Shown here: in pieces, positions 1-5,584 of the stretch
How positions within the stretch are numbered: the first letter of the stretch is position 1
Layout of the letters: every line of letters begins with the position of its first letter
Source: Actinomycetota bacterium
Lineage (GTDB): Bacteria; Actinomycetota; Thermoleophilia; Gaiellales; Gaiellaceae
Direction: 5' to 3'
Assembly (NCBI GenBank): GCA_005885085.1
Contig: VAXY01000011.1
Coordinates: 1-10,484 of the forward strand
DNA: 10,484 nucleotides
Translations under genes and position numbers: made by a program
Notes under the pieces: model-generated
Told to the model about the DNA's origin: nothing
What the model saw: the letters and a program-made list of their open reading frames with translations, nothing else
Databases searched by the model: none

Positions 1-179
1 TCGGGCGTGGGCTTGCCCTTGAGCTTGCGCGACGCCCGAAGCTCCTCGACGCTCGGCTGCACCTCCCGGACCGCGCCATCGGCGGCCAGCAGCTCGTCGA
101 ACAGGTCCGCGGCGCCCTTGCGCGCGAGCGCGGCGCGCAGCTGGTCGGGCTGCTCACGTGCTCTCCGAAGGTCGATCAC
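1..179 (-). CDS. serS: Seryl-tRNA synthetase, N-terminal part (runs off window edge)
   Basis: Reading the minus strand from the GTG at 179-177 gives 59 codons beginning VIDLRRAREQPDQLRAALAR, continuing through an ELLAADGAVREVQ stretch to a charged RKLKGKPTP segment at the window edge. This is the typical start of bacterial seryl-tRNA synthetase: a short MIDLRxxREPxxLR opening, then the long antiparallel coiled-coil arm that contacts the variable arm of tRNA-Ser. The enzyme charges tRNA-Ser with serine in the cytoplasm. The catalytic core is outside the window. The GTG start overlaps the TGA stop of the upstream HAD gene (GTGA), which suggests translational coupling in one transcript. Identification rests only on the arm region, but the opening residues are characteristic. 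Confidence 0.82.
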   Translation of the reverse strand, partial: MIDLRRAREQPDQLRAALARKGAADLFDELLAADGAVREVQPSVEELRASRKLKGKPTP

Positions 180-997
180 CGGGCCAAGAATGCCTCAAGC
201 ACCTGTGCCACGCCCTCCTCGTCGACCGATGGGCAGACGAAGTCGGCCAGCTCGCGCACCCGCTCGTGCGCGTTCGCAACTGCGACGCCGTAGCCCGCCC
301 ACTCGACGAGCTCGATGTCGTTTTCGCCGTCGCCGAACGCAACCGTCTGCTCGCGGGGAAAGCCGACGTGCTCCGCGACGAAGTCGAGACCGGCCGCCTT
401 GGTCACGTTCGGCGAGGCGAACTCGAGGAAGTACGGCAACGACTTCGAGATGTAGAGGCGCTCGTCGAAGCGGTCGAGCATCGCCTGCTTGAGACGGTCG
501 AGCACCTCGGGATCCTCGATCACCACCAGCTTCGTCGGCGGCTCTTTCAGCCAGGCGAGCAGGTCGCCCACCGGGTGCAGCTGCAGGTGCTGGAAGTCCG
601 CATAACGCCGCGCTTCGGGCGTGATCTCGGCCACGTAGAGCTCGTCGTCGACGTAGCAGTTGAGGCCGAACCCCTCCTCGTTCAGCGCCGCGATCGTCTC
701 GCGCGCCAGCTCGAGCGGGATCGGCTCGTGCCGCAACCACTTTCCGCTCCCCGGTTCGGCGACGACGGCGCCCTGGTAGCAGACGACCGGATCGTCGAGC
801 CCGGCCTCCAAGGCGAACGGACGAGCCGCCTGGAACATCCGTCCCGTCACGAGCACGACATGGATACCCGCCGCATGGGTCGCCTGGAGCGCGGCTCGCG
901 TCCGGTCGTGCAGGACGACGTCCTCGCCGATCAGCGTGCGGTCGAGGTCGCAGGCGATCGCCGCGACGTCCTGCGGAAAATCCGACGGGAGCTTCAG
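176..997 (-). CDS. Cof-type HAD-superfamily phosphatase
   Basis: This 273-residue protein is a HAD hydrolase of the Cof/YbjI (subclass IIB) type, cytoplasmic enzymes that dephosphorylate small phosphorylated metabolites such as sugar phosphates and flavin precursors. All four motifs are visible: ACDLDRTL (nucleophile D17, acid/base D19), VLVTGR, the motif III lysine in NVTKAAG (K200), and GDGENDIE (222-227). The long cap between motifs II and III fits type C2B. The length is normal for the family. The start is odd: no ATG, GTG or TTG occurs in frame near motif I, and the only near-cognate codon placing motif I at the usual distance is CTG at 997-995, which overlaps the TGA of the cytochrome gene. 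The stop overlaps the serS GTG. The substrate cannot be told from sequence. Confidence 0.88.
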   Translation of the reverse strand: MKLPSDFPQDVAAIACDLDRTLIGEDVVLHDRTRAALQATHAAGIHVVLVTGRMFQAARPFALEAGLDDPVVCYQGAVVAEPGSGKWLRHEPIPLELARETIAALNEEGFGLNCYVDDELYVAEITPEARRYADFQHLQLHPVGDLLAWLKEPPTKLVVIEDPEVLDRLKQAMLDRFDERLYISKSLPYFLEFASPNVTKAAGLDFVAEHVGFPREQTVAFGDGENDIELVEWAGYGVAVANAHERVRELADFVCPSVDEEGVAQVLEAFLAR

Positions 998-1401
998 CCC
1001 TGCGGCTTGGTGAGGAAGTCGACGAGGTCTTTCAAATCGCCCGCCGGCAGCGTCTTGTACGACTTCGGCATGACGTTCTTCGGAAAGCCCTTTTGCACGT
1101 ACTTGTTCGGGTCGACGATCGAGTCGTGCACGAACGTCTCCAGCGGTTGCTTCGCCTGCTTCGCGTAGGTCGCGAGCTTGTCCAGGTCCGGGCCGATGTT
1201 GCCCTTCGCCTCCGGCCCCGCGGGCGTGTACGTGTGGCACGCGCCGCAGCCCTGATTGATGAAGATCGCCTTGCCCGGGGCCTCCTGCTTCACAGTGCCG
1301 ACGACCGTCTTCGGCGCCGGCGAGACGACGCCCTGGCTGCCGCAGCCGGCTAGCGCGAGCGCCGCAAGCACGCCAACCGCGGTCAGGGCTCCCCGGCGCA
1401 T
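994..1401 (-). CDS. Class I cytochrome c lipoprotein (possible independent product from internal ATG)
   Basis: Starting at the ATG at 1401-1399 gives 135 residues with a textbook lipoprotein signal: RR, a hydrophobic stretch and lipobox LAGC with the lipidated cysteine at position 20. After a short linker comes one heme-attachment motif CGACH (C52, C55, H56) and a likely distal ligand Met111 in KNVMPKSY, followed by the C-terminal helix LKDLVDFL. This fits a small membrane-anchored mono-heme cytochrome c shuttling electrons outside the cell membrane, possibly to a terminal oxidase; no oxidase genes are in the window. The lipobox directly after this Met argues that it is a real start, even though the frame is open upstream. 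There is no Shine-Dalgarno sequence, but a TAGACT box eight bases upstream could drive a leaderless transcript. Confidence 0.72.
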   Translation of the reverse strand: MRRGALTAVGVLAALALAGCGSQGVVSPAPKTVVGTVKQEAPGKAIFINQGCGACHTYTPAGPEAKGNIGPDLDKLATYAKQAKQPLETFVHDSIVDPNKYVQKGFPKNVMPKSYKTLPAGDLKDLVDFLTKPQG

Positions 1402-2892
1402 GGGGCGCGAGTCTACTGACTCGAACCGGAGCAGAGCCAAGCAGCCGAGCGCACCGAGGCTGATCACTTCCACCGGGGTGTCGTTGACGAGCAGGGAGAC
1501 CGCGAGTGCGACGAGCATCGCGTCGATCGCGGCACGGCGCGGCCTCCTCGTGCCGATCCAGACGAGGATGGCGAGCGACACGAGGAAGAAGCCGACGTTG
1601 ACCGCCGACCTCGTCGCGACGAGCCAGGACAGATGCAACCGGTGGCCGAGGTCGCCGAGCAGCGAGCCCGGGCCGCTGCCGACCGCCTGGGTCACGTGGC
1701 TCGAGCCGCCGAGCGCTGCGTCGATGCCGACGAGCGCCAGCACGAGCGCGACGACACCGGCTCCCGCGAGCACCGCGCTTCGCCAGCTCACCGGCACCGG
1801 TCGCAGCCGCAAGAGCAGCACCGCGAGCGCGGCCGCGAACACGATCAAGCCGCCGCCGTCGGCGCCGGCCTTGCTCCAGCCGACCGTGACGAGCGCCAAC
1901 GCTCCGAGCGGCGCGAGCCACGGCAGGCCCCCAACGACGACTGCCGCGATCAGCGGCGCGAGCATCAGCGTCTCGAGTTGGTTCCCGATGCCGTAGAAGC
2001 GGGCGCCGCCGTCAGGACGCGCACCGAAGACTGCGAGCGAATTCGTTTCGCTCGAGAGCGTCAGGACCGCGAGATAGCCGATCAGGAAGAGGCCGACGCT
2101 GAACGGGATCAGCCGCCGGCGCGCCGACCCGGCGAACACAAGCCCCACCGTCAGCAGGAGCATGGCCACGATCACGACCCAGAAGGTCGTCACGCCGAGA
2201 AACGAGAGCAGCATCGACGCGGCGATCGCGCCCGCGCCTCCGAGCGCGCCGGCCGCTGGGGCGACCGCGACGAGCGCGAGGACCAGCAGGATGGTCTCGA
2301 CATACGTCCAGCCGCGATCGTGGTGGACCCGAGTCAGGCGCCGGTCGAGCCAGCGCAGGTCGTCGGTCGTGTCGGCATCGGGGCTCGACTTGATCCGCGG
2401 CGACCGTCCCTTCTGGAGGGAGACGAGTGTCGGCGCGATGTCCGCGACCGAAACGAGGCCGCGGATGCGCGTTGCAGCCGAGGTGAGGATTCCCCGATAG
2501 CCGGCCCCGACGAACGCGACGGGATAGCGGTGCGTGTTCGAGTGCCTGCCCGGAGGTGGTAGCTCGACGTAGACGAGGGGTCTCGAGACGGGGTGCTGCG
2601 GGATCCCGAATCCCACGTCCGCGAGGATCCTGCCGCCCGGCTTCCGCCCGAGGGATTCGTCCCCGACCTTCCCTCGGCGAAGCGACGCGACCGCGCCTGC
2701 CCGGCTGATCCTGCCGCCTGCTCCAGGGACGAACAGCCCGAACGCCGCCGGCTGGGCGATGAAGCGCGGGATCGTGCCGGGCGCGACGACGTAGATCGTC
2801 GGCCGGGCCGCCTGCGCTGTTGAGCCTGCGTTAAGAAGCCCCGCAGCCGCGATCCCGCTGGCTACGATTCGCCTAGTACACCTCGCCTCCAA
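994..2892 (-). CDS. Polytopic membrane protein with phosphatase-like outer domain, in frame with a C-terminal cytochrome c
   Basis: One frame stays open for 632 codons. Residues 1-28 form a signal peptide (basic RR, hydrophobic core, AQA cleavage site). Residues 29-195 are an extracytoplasmic domain whose SVADIAPTLVSL stretch (148-159) resembles the alkaline phosphatase/sulfatase superfamily, although no catalytic Ser/Thr or metal site is evident. From about residue 198 to 490 there are roughly eight or more hydrophobic helices, with a conserved-looking RFYGIGNQ loop. Residues 498-632 are a cytochrome c segment (listed separately). No stop separates the parts, so this is either a true fusion, two overlapping products, or a hidden frameshift. 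The start is uncertain: TTG at 2892-2890 is the only usual start codon before the signal peptide, and it has no Shine-Dalgarno sequence. I do not recognise a named family; function unknown. Confidence 0.6.
   Translation of the reverse strand: MEARCTRRIVASGIAAAGLLNAGSTAQAARPTIYVVAPGTIPRFIAQPAAFGLFVPGAGGRISRAGAVASLRRGKVGDESLGRKPGGRILADVGFGIPQHPVSRPLVYVELPPPGRHSNTHRYPVAFVGAGYRGILTSAATRIRGLVSVADIAPTLVSLQKGRSPRIKSSPDADTTDDLRWLDRRLTRVHHDRGWTYVETILLVLALVAVAPAAGALGGAGAIAASMLLSFLGVTTFWVVIVAMLLLTVGLVFAGSARRRLIPFSVGLFLIGYLAVLTLSSETNSLAVFGARPDGGARFYGIGNQLETLMLAPLIAAVVVGGLPWLAPLGALALVTVGWSKAGADGGGLIVFAAALAVLLLRLRPVPVSWRSAVLAGAGVVALVLALVGIDAALGGSSHVTQAVGSGPGSLLGDLGHRLHLSWLVATRSAVNVGFFLVSLAILVWIGTRRPRRAAIDAMLVALAVSLLVNDTPVEVISLGALGCLALLRFESVDSRPMRRGALTAVGVLAALALAGCGSQGVVSPAPKTVVGTVKQEAPGKAIFINQGCGACHTYTPAGPEAKGNIGPDLDKLATYAKQAKQPLETFVHDSIVDPNKYVQKGFPKNVMPKSYKTLPAGDLKDLVDFLTKPQG
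1408..1423 (-). promoter_or_regulatory. Inverted repeat and candidate -10 box before the cytochrome start
   Basis: CGAGTC-TACT-GACTCG is a perfect 6-bp inverted repeat with a four-base loop, lying 6 bp upstream of the cytochrome ATG (1401). On the minus strand it contains TAGACT (1415-1410), a match to the TANNNT -10 pattern, eight bases before the ATG. A weak TTGGCT lies 19 bases further upstream. A short hairpin, an internal promoter, or chance are all possible. Confidence 0.3.
2863..2868 (+). promoter_or_regulatory. Weak candidate -10 box for the htpX operon
   Basis: TACGAT fits the TANNNT -10 pattern and lies 39 bp upstream of the first htpX ATG. No convincing -35 box is found at the expected distance, so this is only a suggestion. 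The operon promoter must lie within or very near the 5' end of the divergent membrane-protein gene, because the space between the two starts is only about 15 bp. Confidence 0.2.
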
Positions 2893-2907
2893 GGAGAGCG
2901 ATTCTCG

Positions 2908-3819
2908 ATGAAACGCAGGACGTACGGGCGCGACGCCGGTCTGTCGCGGCGAATGCTGCTGAGCACCACGTTGCTCGGGCTTCTCTACGTCGTCTTTGCC
3001 GTCGTGCTGTTCCAGGTGCTGAACGTGGGCATCGTTTTCATGCTGGTGATCGTCGGGGCGCTGGCCTTCTTCCAGTACTTCACCTCGGACAAGCTCGCCC
3101 TGGCTGCGGCCGGCGCCAAGATCGTCGAGCGCGACCAGGCGCCGCAGCTGCACGACATGGTCGAGCGGCTCTGTGCGATGGCCGATCTGCCGAAGCCGCG
3201 GATCGCGCTCATCGACACGGACGTCCCGAACGCCTTTGCGACCGGGCGCAGCCCGAAGCATGCGGCGGTTGCGGTCACGCGCGGCCTCTGGCAGCGGCTC
3301 GAGCCCCAGGAGGTCGAGGGCGTGCTCGGGCACGAGCTCTCGCACATCGGGAACCGCGACGTGCTCGTGATGACCGTCGCCAGCTTCTTCGCCATGCTCG
3401 CCGGCCTGCTGACGCGGTTCGGCCTCTACTCGGGGATGTTCGGCGGCGGACGCAGCCGCGACAACAACTCAGTGCCGATCTGGCTGATCGTGCTGCTGGT
3501 CTCGGTCGTGACGTACTTCCTCAGCCAGCTCCTGATCCTCGCGATCTCCCGTTACCGCGAGTTCGCGGCCGATCGCGGCTCCGCGCTGATCACGGGTGCT
3601 CCCGAGCACCTGATGAGCGCGCTGCAGAAGATCTCCAGCGACATGTTCAGGATCCCGCAGCGCGACCTGCGCGAGGTCGAAGGGATGAACGCCTTCTTCA
3701 TCATCCCGACCTCCGTGAAGAGCGCCACGAGCCAGCTGTTCATGACCCATCCGCCGCTCGAGAAGCGCCTTGCCGCGCTGTCCGAGATCGCCCGCGAGAT
3801 GGGCCGACCCGTCTCGTAG
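2908..3819 (+). CDS. htpX: HtpX-type membrane zinc metalloprotease (M48), copy 1
   Basis: A 303-residue integral membrane protease of family M48B that degrades misfolded or damaged membrane proteins, with its active site on the cytoplasmic face. Two hydrophobic segments lie at about residues 16-60. The zinc site is GHELSHI (H142, catalytic E143, H146), with the third ligand E218 in SRYREFAADRGSA. A hydrophobic hairpin occupies the stretch between (about 150-210). The length and the closing THPPLEKRLAAL motif match HtpX. The ATG is preceded by AAGGAG (2891-2896) at a spacing of 11 bp. A second, diverged copy follows after 11 bp and then a PspAB gene, so the three are probably co-transcribed. 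A glycine/arginine-rich loop (FGGGRSRDNNS) is specific to this copy. Confidence 0.95.
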   Translation: MKRRTYGRDAGLSRRMLLSTTLLGLLYVVFAVVLFQVLNVGIVFMLVIVGALAFFQYFTSDKLALAAAGAKIVERDQAPQLHDMVERLCAMADLPKPRIALIDTDVPNAFATGRSPKHAAVAVTRGLWQRLEPQEVEGVLGHELSHIGNRDVLVMTVASFFAMLAGLLTRFGLYSGMFGGGRSRDNNSVPIWLIVLLVSVVTYFLSQLLILAISRYREFAADRGSALITGAPEHLMSALQKISSDMFRIPQRDLREVEGMNAFFIIPTSVKSATSQLFMTHPPLEKRLAALSEIAREMGRPVS

Positions 3820-3830
3820 TCTTTGGCGCC

Positions 3831-4745
3831 GTGAGGCGCAAGGCGCTGGGGCGGGATTTCGGGCTGTCCGTGCGGATGCTGGTCGTCGGCACGATCCTGG
3901 CGTCGCTGTACGCGGTGCTGCTCTTCCTCGCGTTCGCGCTCGCCTGGAGTGACCGTTCCGACCTGCGCGCGTGGCTCGTGCCGCTCTTCGTGATCGTCGT
4001 CCTCTGGGTCCACTACCGCAGCGCCGACAGCCTGGCTCTGGCGGCGATTCATGCCTCCGAGGTCGGGCCGGAGGAGGAACCCGAGCTTTACTCGATCGTG
4101 CAGAAGCTGAGCGCGCTCGCCGACATTCCGGCACCGCGGCTCGCCCTCTCGCCGGTCGACGCGCCCAACGCCTTCGCGGCGGGAACGAGCCCGCAGCGCG
4201 CGCGGATCGTCGTCACAGACGGGCTGCGCGCCCGCCTCGATCCCGGCGAGCTCGAGGCCGTGCTGGGCCATGAGCTCTCGCACATCGTCCATCGCGACGT
4301 GTTCGTCGTCACGGCCGCCAGCCTGTTCCCGACCGCCGGCGCGTACCTCGGGCGCTGGCGTTTCGGCGCGTCCGACTACCGCGGCCGCAAGCGCGACGCC
4401 CGCGAGTGGATCTTCTGGCCGGTAATCATGGTGCTCGCGATCGTGCTGTTCGTGTTCGGGAAGCTGCTGACCTTCGCCATCTCGCGTTACCGCGAGTACG
4501 CCGCCGACCGCGGTTCGGTCCTGCTGACCGGCGCGCCCGAGCAGCTGATGAGCGCACTGCAGAAGGTGACCGGCGAGATGGCGTTGATCCCGAGGCGCGA
4601 CCTGCGCGCAATGGCGGGACTGAACGCCCTCTTCATCATCCCCGCCGCGGTCTCCCGGTGGGAGGTGGCGATGGACCATCCGCCGCTGCGCAAGCGGCTC
4701 GCCCGGCTGGAGGAGATGGCCCGCGAGCTGGGAAAGGCGGCCTAG
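3831..4745 (+). CDS. htpX: HtpX-type membrane zinc metalloprotease (M48), copy 2
   Basis: A second HtpX-like protease of 304 residues, clearly a paralogue of the preceding gene: both open with R(R/K)xxGRDxGLSxRM, both have PNAFAxGxSP, and both end with HPPLxKRLAxL. All catalytic residues are kept: HELSH (H147, E148, H151) and E222 in SRYREYAADRGS. The middle loop differs (RFGASDYRGRKRDAREW, more charged than in copy 1), as does the first membrane region. By eye the two share roughly half their residues, so the duplication is old rather than recent. The GTG start at 3831 is 11 bp after the previous stop and has no clear Shine-Dalgarno sequence, so it may depend on coupling. Its stop overlaps the pspAB start by one base. 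Confidence 0.93.
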   Translation: MRRKALGRDFGLSVRMLVVGTILASLYAVLLFLAFALAWSDRSDLRAWLVPLFVIVVLWVHYRSADSLALAAIHASEVGPEEEPELYSIVQKLSALADIPAPRLALSPVDAPNAFAAGTSPQRARIVVTDGLRARLDPGELEAVLGHELSHIVHRDVFVVTAASLFPTAGAYLGRWRFGASDYRGRKRDAREWIFWPVIMVLAIVLFVFGKLLTFAISRYREYAADRGSVLLTGAPEQLMSALQKVTGEMALIPRRDLRAMAGLNALFIIPAAVSRWEVAMDHPPLRKRLARLEEMARELGKAA

Positions 4746-5314
4746 TGGGGCTGCGCGACGTCCTGCTCGGCAAGAAGAAGCTCGCCGGCCCGGCGCGCGA
4801 GCGGCTCTTCGCGCTCACCACGGCCGCGGTGACACTCGACACCGAGCTCGGGCTGCGGACGGCGGGCGCAGGCGGCGTCTGCTTCAAGCCGCTCTCGGCC
4901 GGCGACTTCGTGCGGGTCGAGAACGACCTCCAGCAGCTGCTGGACGGGATCGCGTCGGAATCGGGCTCGAAGGTCGAGCGCCGCGAGGACAAGTTCGGCT
5001 TCACCTGGATCGTCGTCCACGATCCGCAGCTCGAGGATCAGGTCGCGACGGTGCACGCGGTCGCGCAGGGGCTGGAGGAGCAGGGCTTCGGGCCACAGCT
5101 CCTGGCGGCGGTATTCAGGTTCGAGGGCGGCAAGCACCCGGTCTACTGGGTGTACGGCTACAAGCGCGGCGCATTCTGGCCGTTCGTCCCCACCGGGGAG
5201 GGCCAGGAGCGGGACAACGCCGAGGAGCTCGAGCTCAAGGCCAAGCTCGAGCCGGAACTGCCGGTCGAGCAGGATCTGAGCCGCTGGTTCGGCGTCTTCG
5301 ACGCCCCCCTCTAG
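4745..5314 (+). CDS. PspA-associated protein PspAB-like
   Basis: A 189-residue soluble protein opening VGLRDVLLGKKKLAGPARERLFALTT (given here as separate stretches VGLRDVLLGKKK and RERLFALTTA), followed by GVCFKPLSAGDF, an FTWIVVHDPQLEDQVATVH segment and a closing DLSRWFGVFDAPL. I recognise this as the PspAB family, small proteins in actinobacteria and archaea found beside HtpX or PspA genes and linked to the phage-shock-like membrane response; their biochemistry is not established. There is no signal peptide or membrane segment. The GTG start at 4745 shares its G with the TAG stop of htpX copy 2, so the three-gene order htpX-htpX-pspAB is a tightly coupled unit. In this window pspA lies 4.3 kb away on the other strand. 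The start could alternatively lie a few codons inside. Confidence 0.78.
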   Translation: MGLRDVLLGKKKLAGPARERLFALTTAAVTLDTELGLRTAGAGGVCFKPLSAGDFVRVENDLQQLLDGIASESGSKVERREDKFGFTWIVVHDPQLEDQVATVHAVAQGLEEQGFGPQLLAAVFRFEGGKHPVYWVYGYKRGAFWPFVPTGEGQERDNAEELELKAKLEPELPVEQDLSRWFGVFDAPL

Positions 5315-5417
5315 TCCTTCAACGCCCGTCGCCGAACAGATTCCGGTGGCTCATCCGCCCCGGCGCGAGGCGGGAATAACCGAGTACCCCGCAGGTGACC
5401 ACGCCCCGGTCGGGAAG

Positions 5418-5452
5418 GGCCAGGTCCAAGGGACTGTCCCTTGGACCTGGCC
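5418..5452. repeat. 35-bp perfect palindrome, REP-like
   Basis: Two perfect 17-base arms (GGCCAGGTCCAAGGGAC and its reverse complement) flank a single T at 5435. Pairing can extend outward after one mismatch to GGGAA/TTTCCC. Such a long stem with a GGGACTGTCCC core resembles repetitive extragenic palindromes more than an ordinary terminator: the trailing T run is only three bases. It could still act as a two-way transcription block between the htpX operon and the RHH operon. Confidence 0.8.
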
Positions 5453-5466
5453 GTTTCCCCGTCTAA

Positions 5467-5491
5467 CCGTCCGGGGGTCTGACCCCGACGG
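5467..5491. repeat. Second palindrome, GGGGTCTGACCCC core
   Basis: GGGGTC-T-GACCCC (5474-5486) is a perfect 6-bp inverted repeat with a one-base centre. After a two-base bulge (5472-5473) it extends by CCGTC (5467-5471) pairing with GACGG (5487-5491), giving 11 pairs. The core resembles the GGGGTCAGACCCC type of repetitive palindrome that I recall from environmental bacterial genomes, often near REP-associated transposases; that link is from memory. It lies 14 bp after the first palindrome. Confidence 0.65.
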
Positions 5492-5507
5492 GGTGTGCGC
5501 GGGCCTT

Positions 5508-5529
5508 AAAGCCGCAAATTGCGGCCTTT
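5508..5529. repeat. Third palindrome, GCCGCAA-A-TTGCGGC
   Basis: GCCGCAA (5511-5517) and TTGCGGC (5519-5525) pair perfectly around one A. AAA (5508-5510) and TTT (5527-5529) extend the stem past a single bulged C at 5526. A GC stem closing in A/T tracts on both sides resembles a weak two-way terminator, but the T tract is only three bases. It may be one unit with the two upstream palindromes. Confidence 0.55.
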
Positions 5530-5544
5530 GCGTCACGATGACGC
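5530..5544. repeat. Fourth inverted repeat, GCGTCA-CGA-TGACGC
   Basis: Six-base arms GCGTCA and TGACGC flank CGA. It directly abuts the third palindrome and lies 12 bp upstream of the -35 box of the RHH promoter. Its TGACG half-site resembles the TGACATCA half-site of the main operator, so it could be a weaker second binding site. It is short enough to be a chance occurrence. Confidence 0.35.
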
Positions 5545-5555
5545 CATGGATGACC

Positions 5556-5584
5556 TTGACATGACATCACAGTGATGTCACAGT
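5556..5584 (+). promoter_or_regulatory. Candidate promoter of the RHH operon
   Basis: TTGACA at 5556-5561 is a perfect -35 consensus. With a 17-base spacer the -10 position falls at 5579-5584 (CACAGT, a poor match), predicting transcription start near 5591. That would place the start at or next to the second in-frame GTG (5592), so a leaderless transcript is possible. The poor -10 box may mean that an activator or alternative sigma factor is needed, or that the TTGACA is fortuitous. Confidence 0.4.
5562..5580. promoter_or_regulatory. Operator-like palindrome TGACATCACAGTGATGTCA
   Basis: Perfect nine-base arms around one A occupy the whole spacer immediately downstream of the TTGACA box and end two bases before the first possible GTG of the RHH gene. 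A 7-bp direct repeat, CACAGTG, at 5568-5574 and 5579-5585 (11-bp offset, about one helical turn) overlaps it. Ribbon-helix-helix repressors typically bind such two-fold or tandem sites over their own promoters. The most economical reading is autoregulation by the protein encoded at 5583-6044. There is no T run, so a terminator is unlikely. Confidence 0.6.

Larger units (their letters stand above)
5315..5582. other. Intergenic region packed with inverted repeats
   Basis: This 268-bp gap holds no convincing gene. Short open frames cross it on both strands but consist largely of palindrome sequence. The first 100 bp contain only a weak stem, CCGCC(5355-5359)/GGCGG(5369-5373), which might serve as a terminator for the htpX operon but lacks a T run. 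From 5418 to 5580 come five inverted repeats in a row, listed separately. The stretch 5495-5530 is locally AT-richer than the flanking genes. Confidence 0.8.

Noticed and set aside
158..1168. Long plus-strand open frame (336 codons) opposite the HAD and cytochrome genes
   Set aside because: It is Arg/Val-rich low-complexity sequence with no domain signature. The opposite strand carries perfect HAD and cytochrome c motifs, so this is a GC-driven shadow.
998..1921. Upstream extension of the HAD frame to an ATG at 1921
   Set aside because: The extra residues are Arg/Ala/Gly-rich and antisense-like in character, and they overlap the cytochrome and membrane protein in another frame. The HAD fold needs motif I near its N-terminus.
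1633..2562. Plus-strand open frame of 309 codons opposite the membrane protein
   Set aside because: The composition is dominated by R, E, D and Q with no hydrophobic core, which is typical of the complement of a GC-rich membrane protein gene.
2893..3345. Extension of the membrane-protein frame to an ATG at 3345 inside htpX
   Set aside because: The added residues are hydrophilic Arg/Asp/His-rich shadow opposite htpX, whereas a proper signal peptide begins at about 2892.
5418..5452. Simple rho-independent terminator for the htpX operon
   Set aside because: The stem is strong but the arms are unusually long, the centre is a single base, and only three T residues follow. A termination effect is possible but it is not a standard terminator.
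5346..5564. Short open frames on both strands across the palindromes, both reading VQGTVPWTWPFP
   Set aside because: The identical peptide on both strands is simply the consequence of the perfect palindrome. There is no ribosome binding site and no coding character.
5418..5580. CRISPR-like array
   Set aside because: The repeats differ from one another and are palindromes rather than direct repeats with uniform spacers; no cas genes are present.
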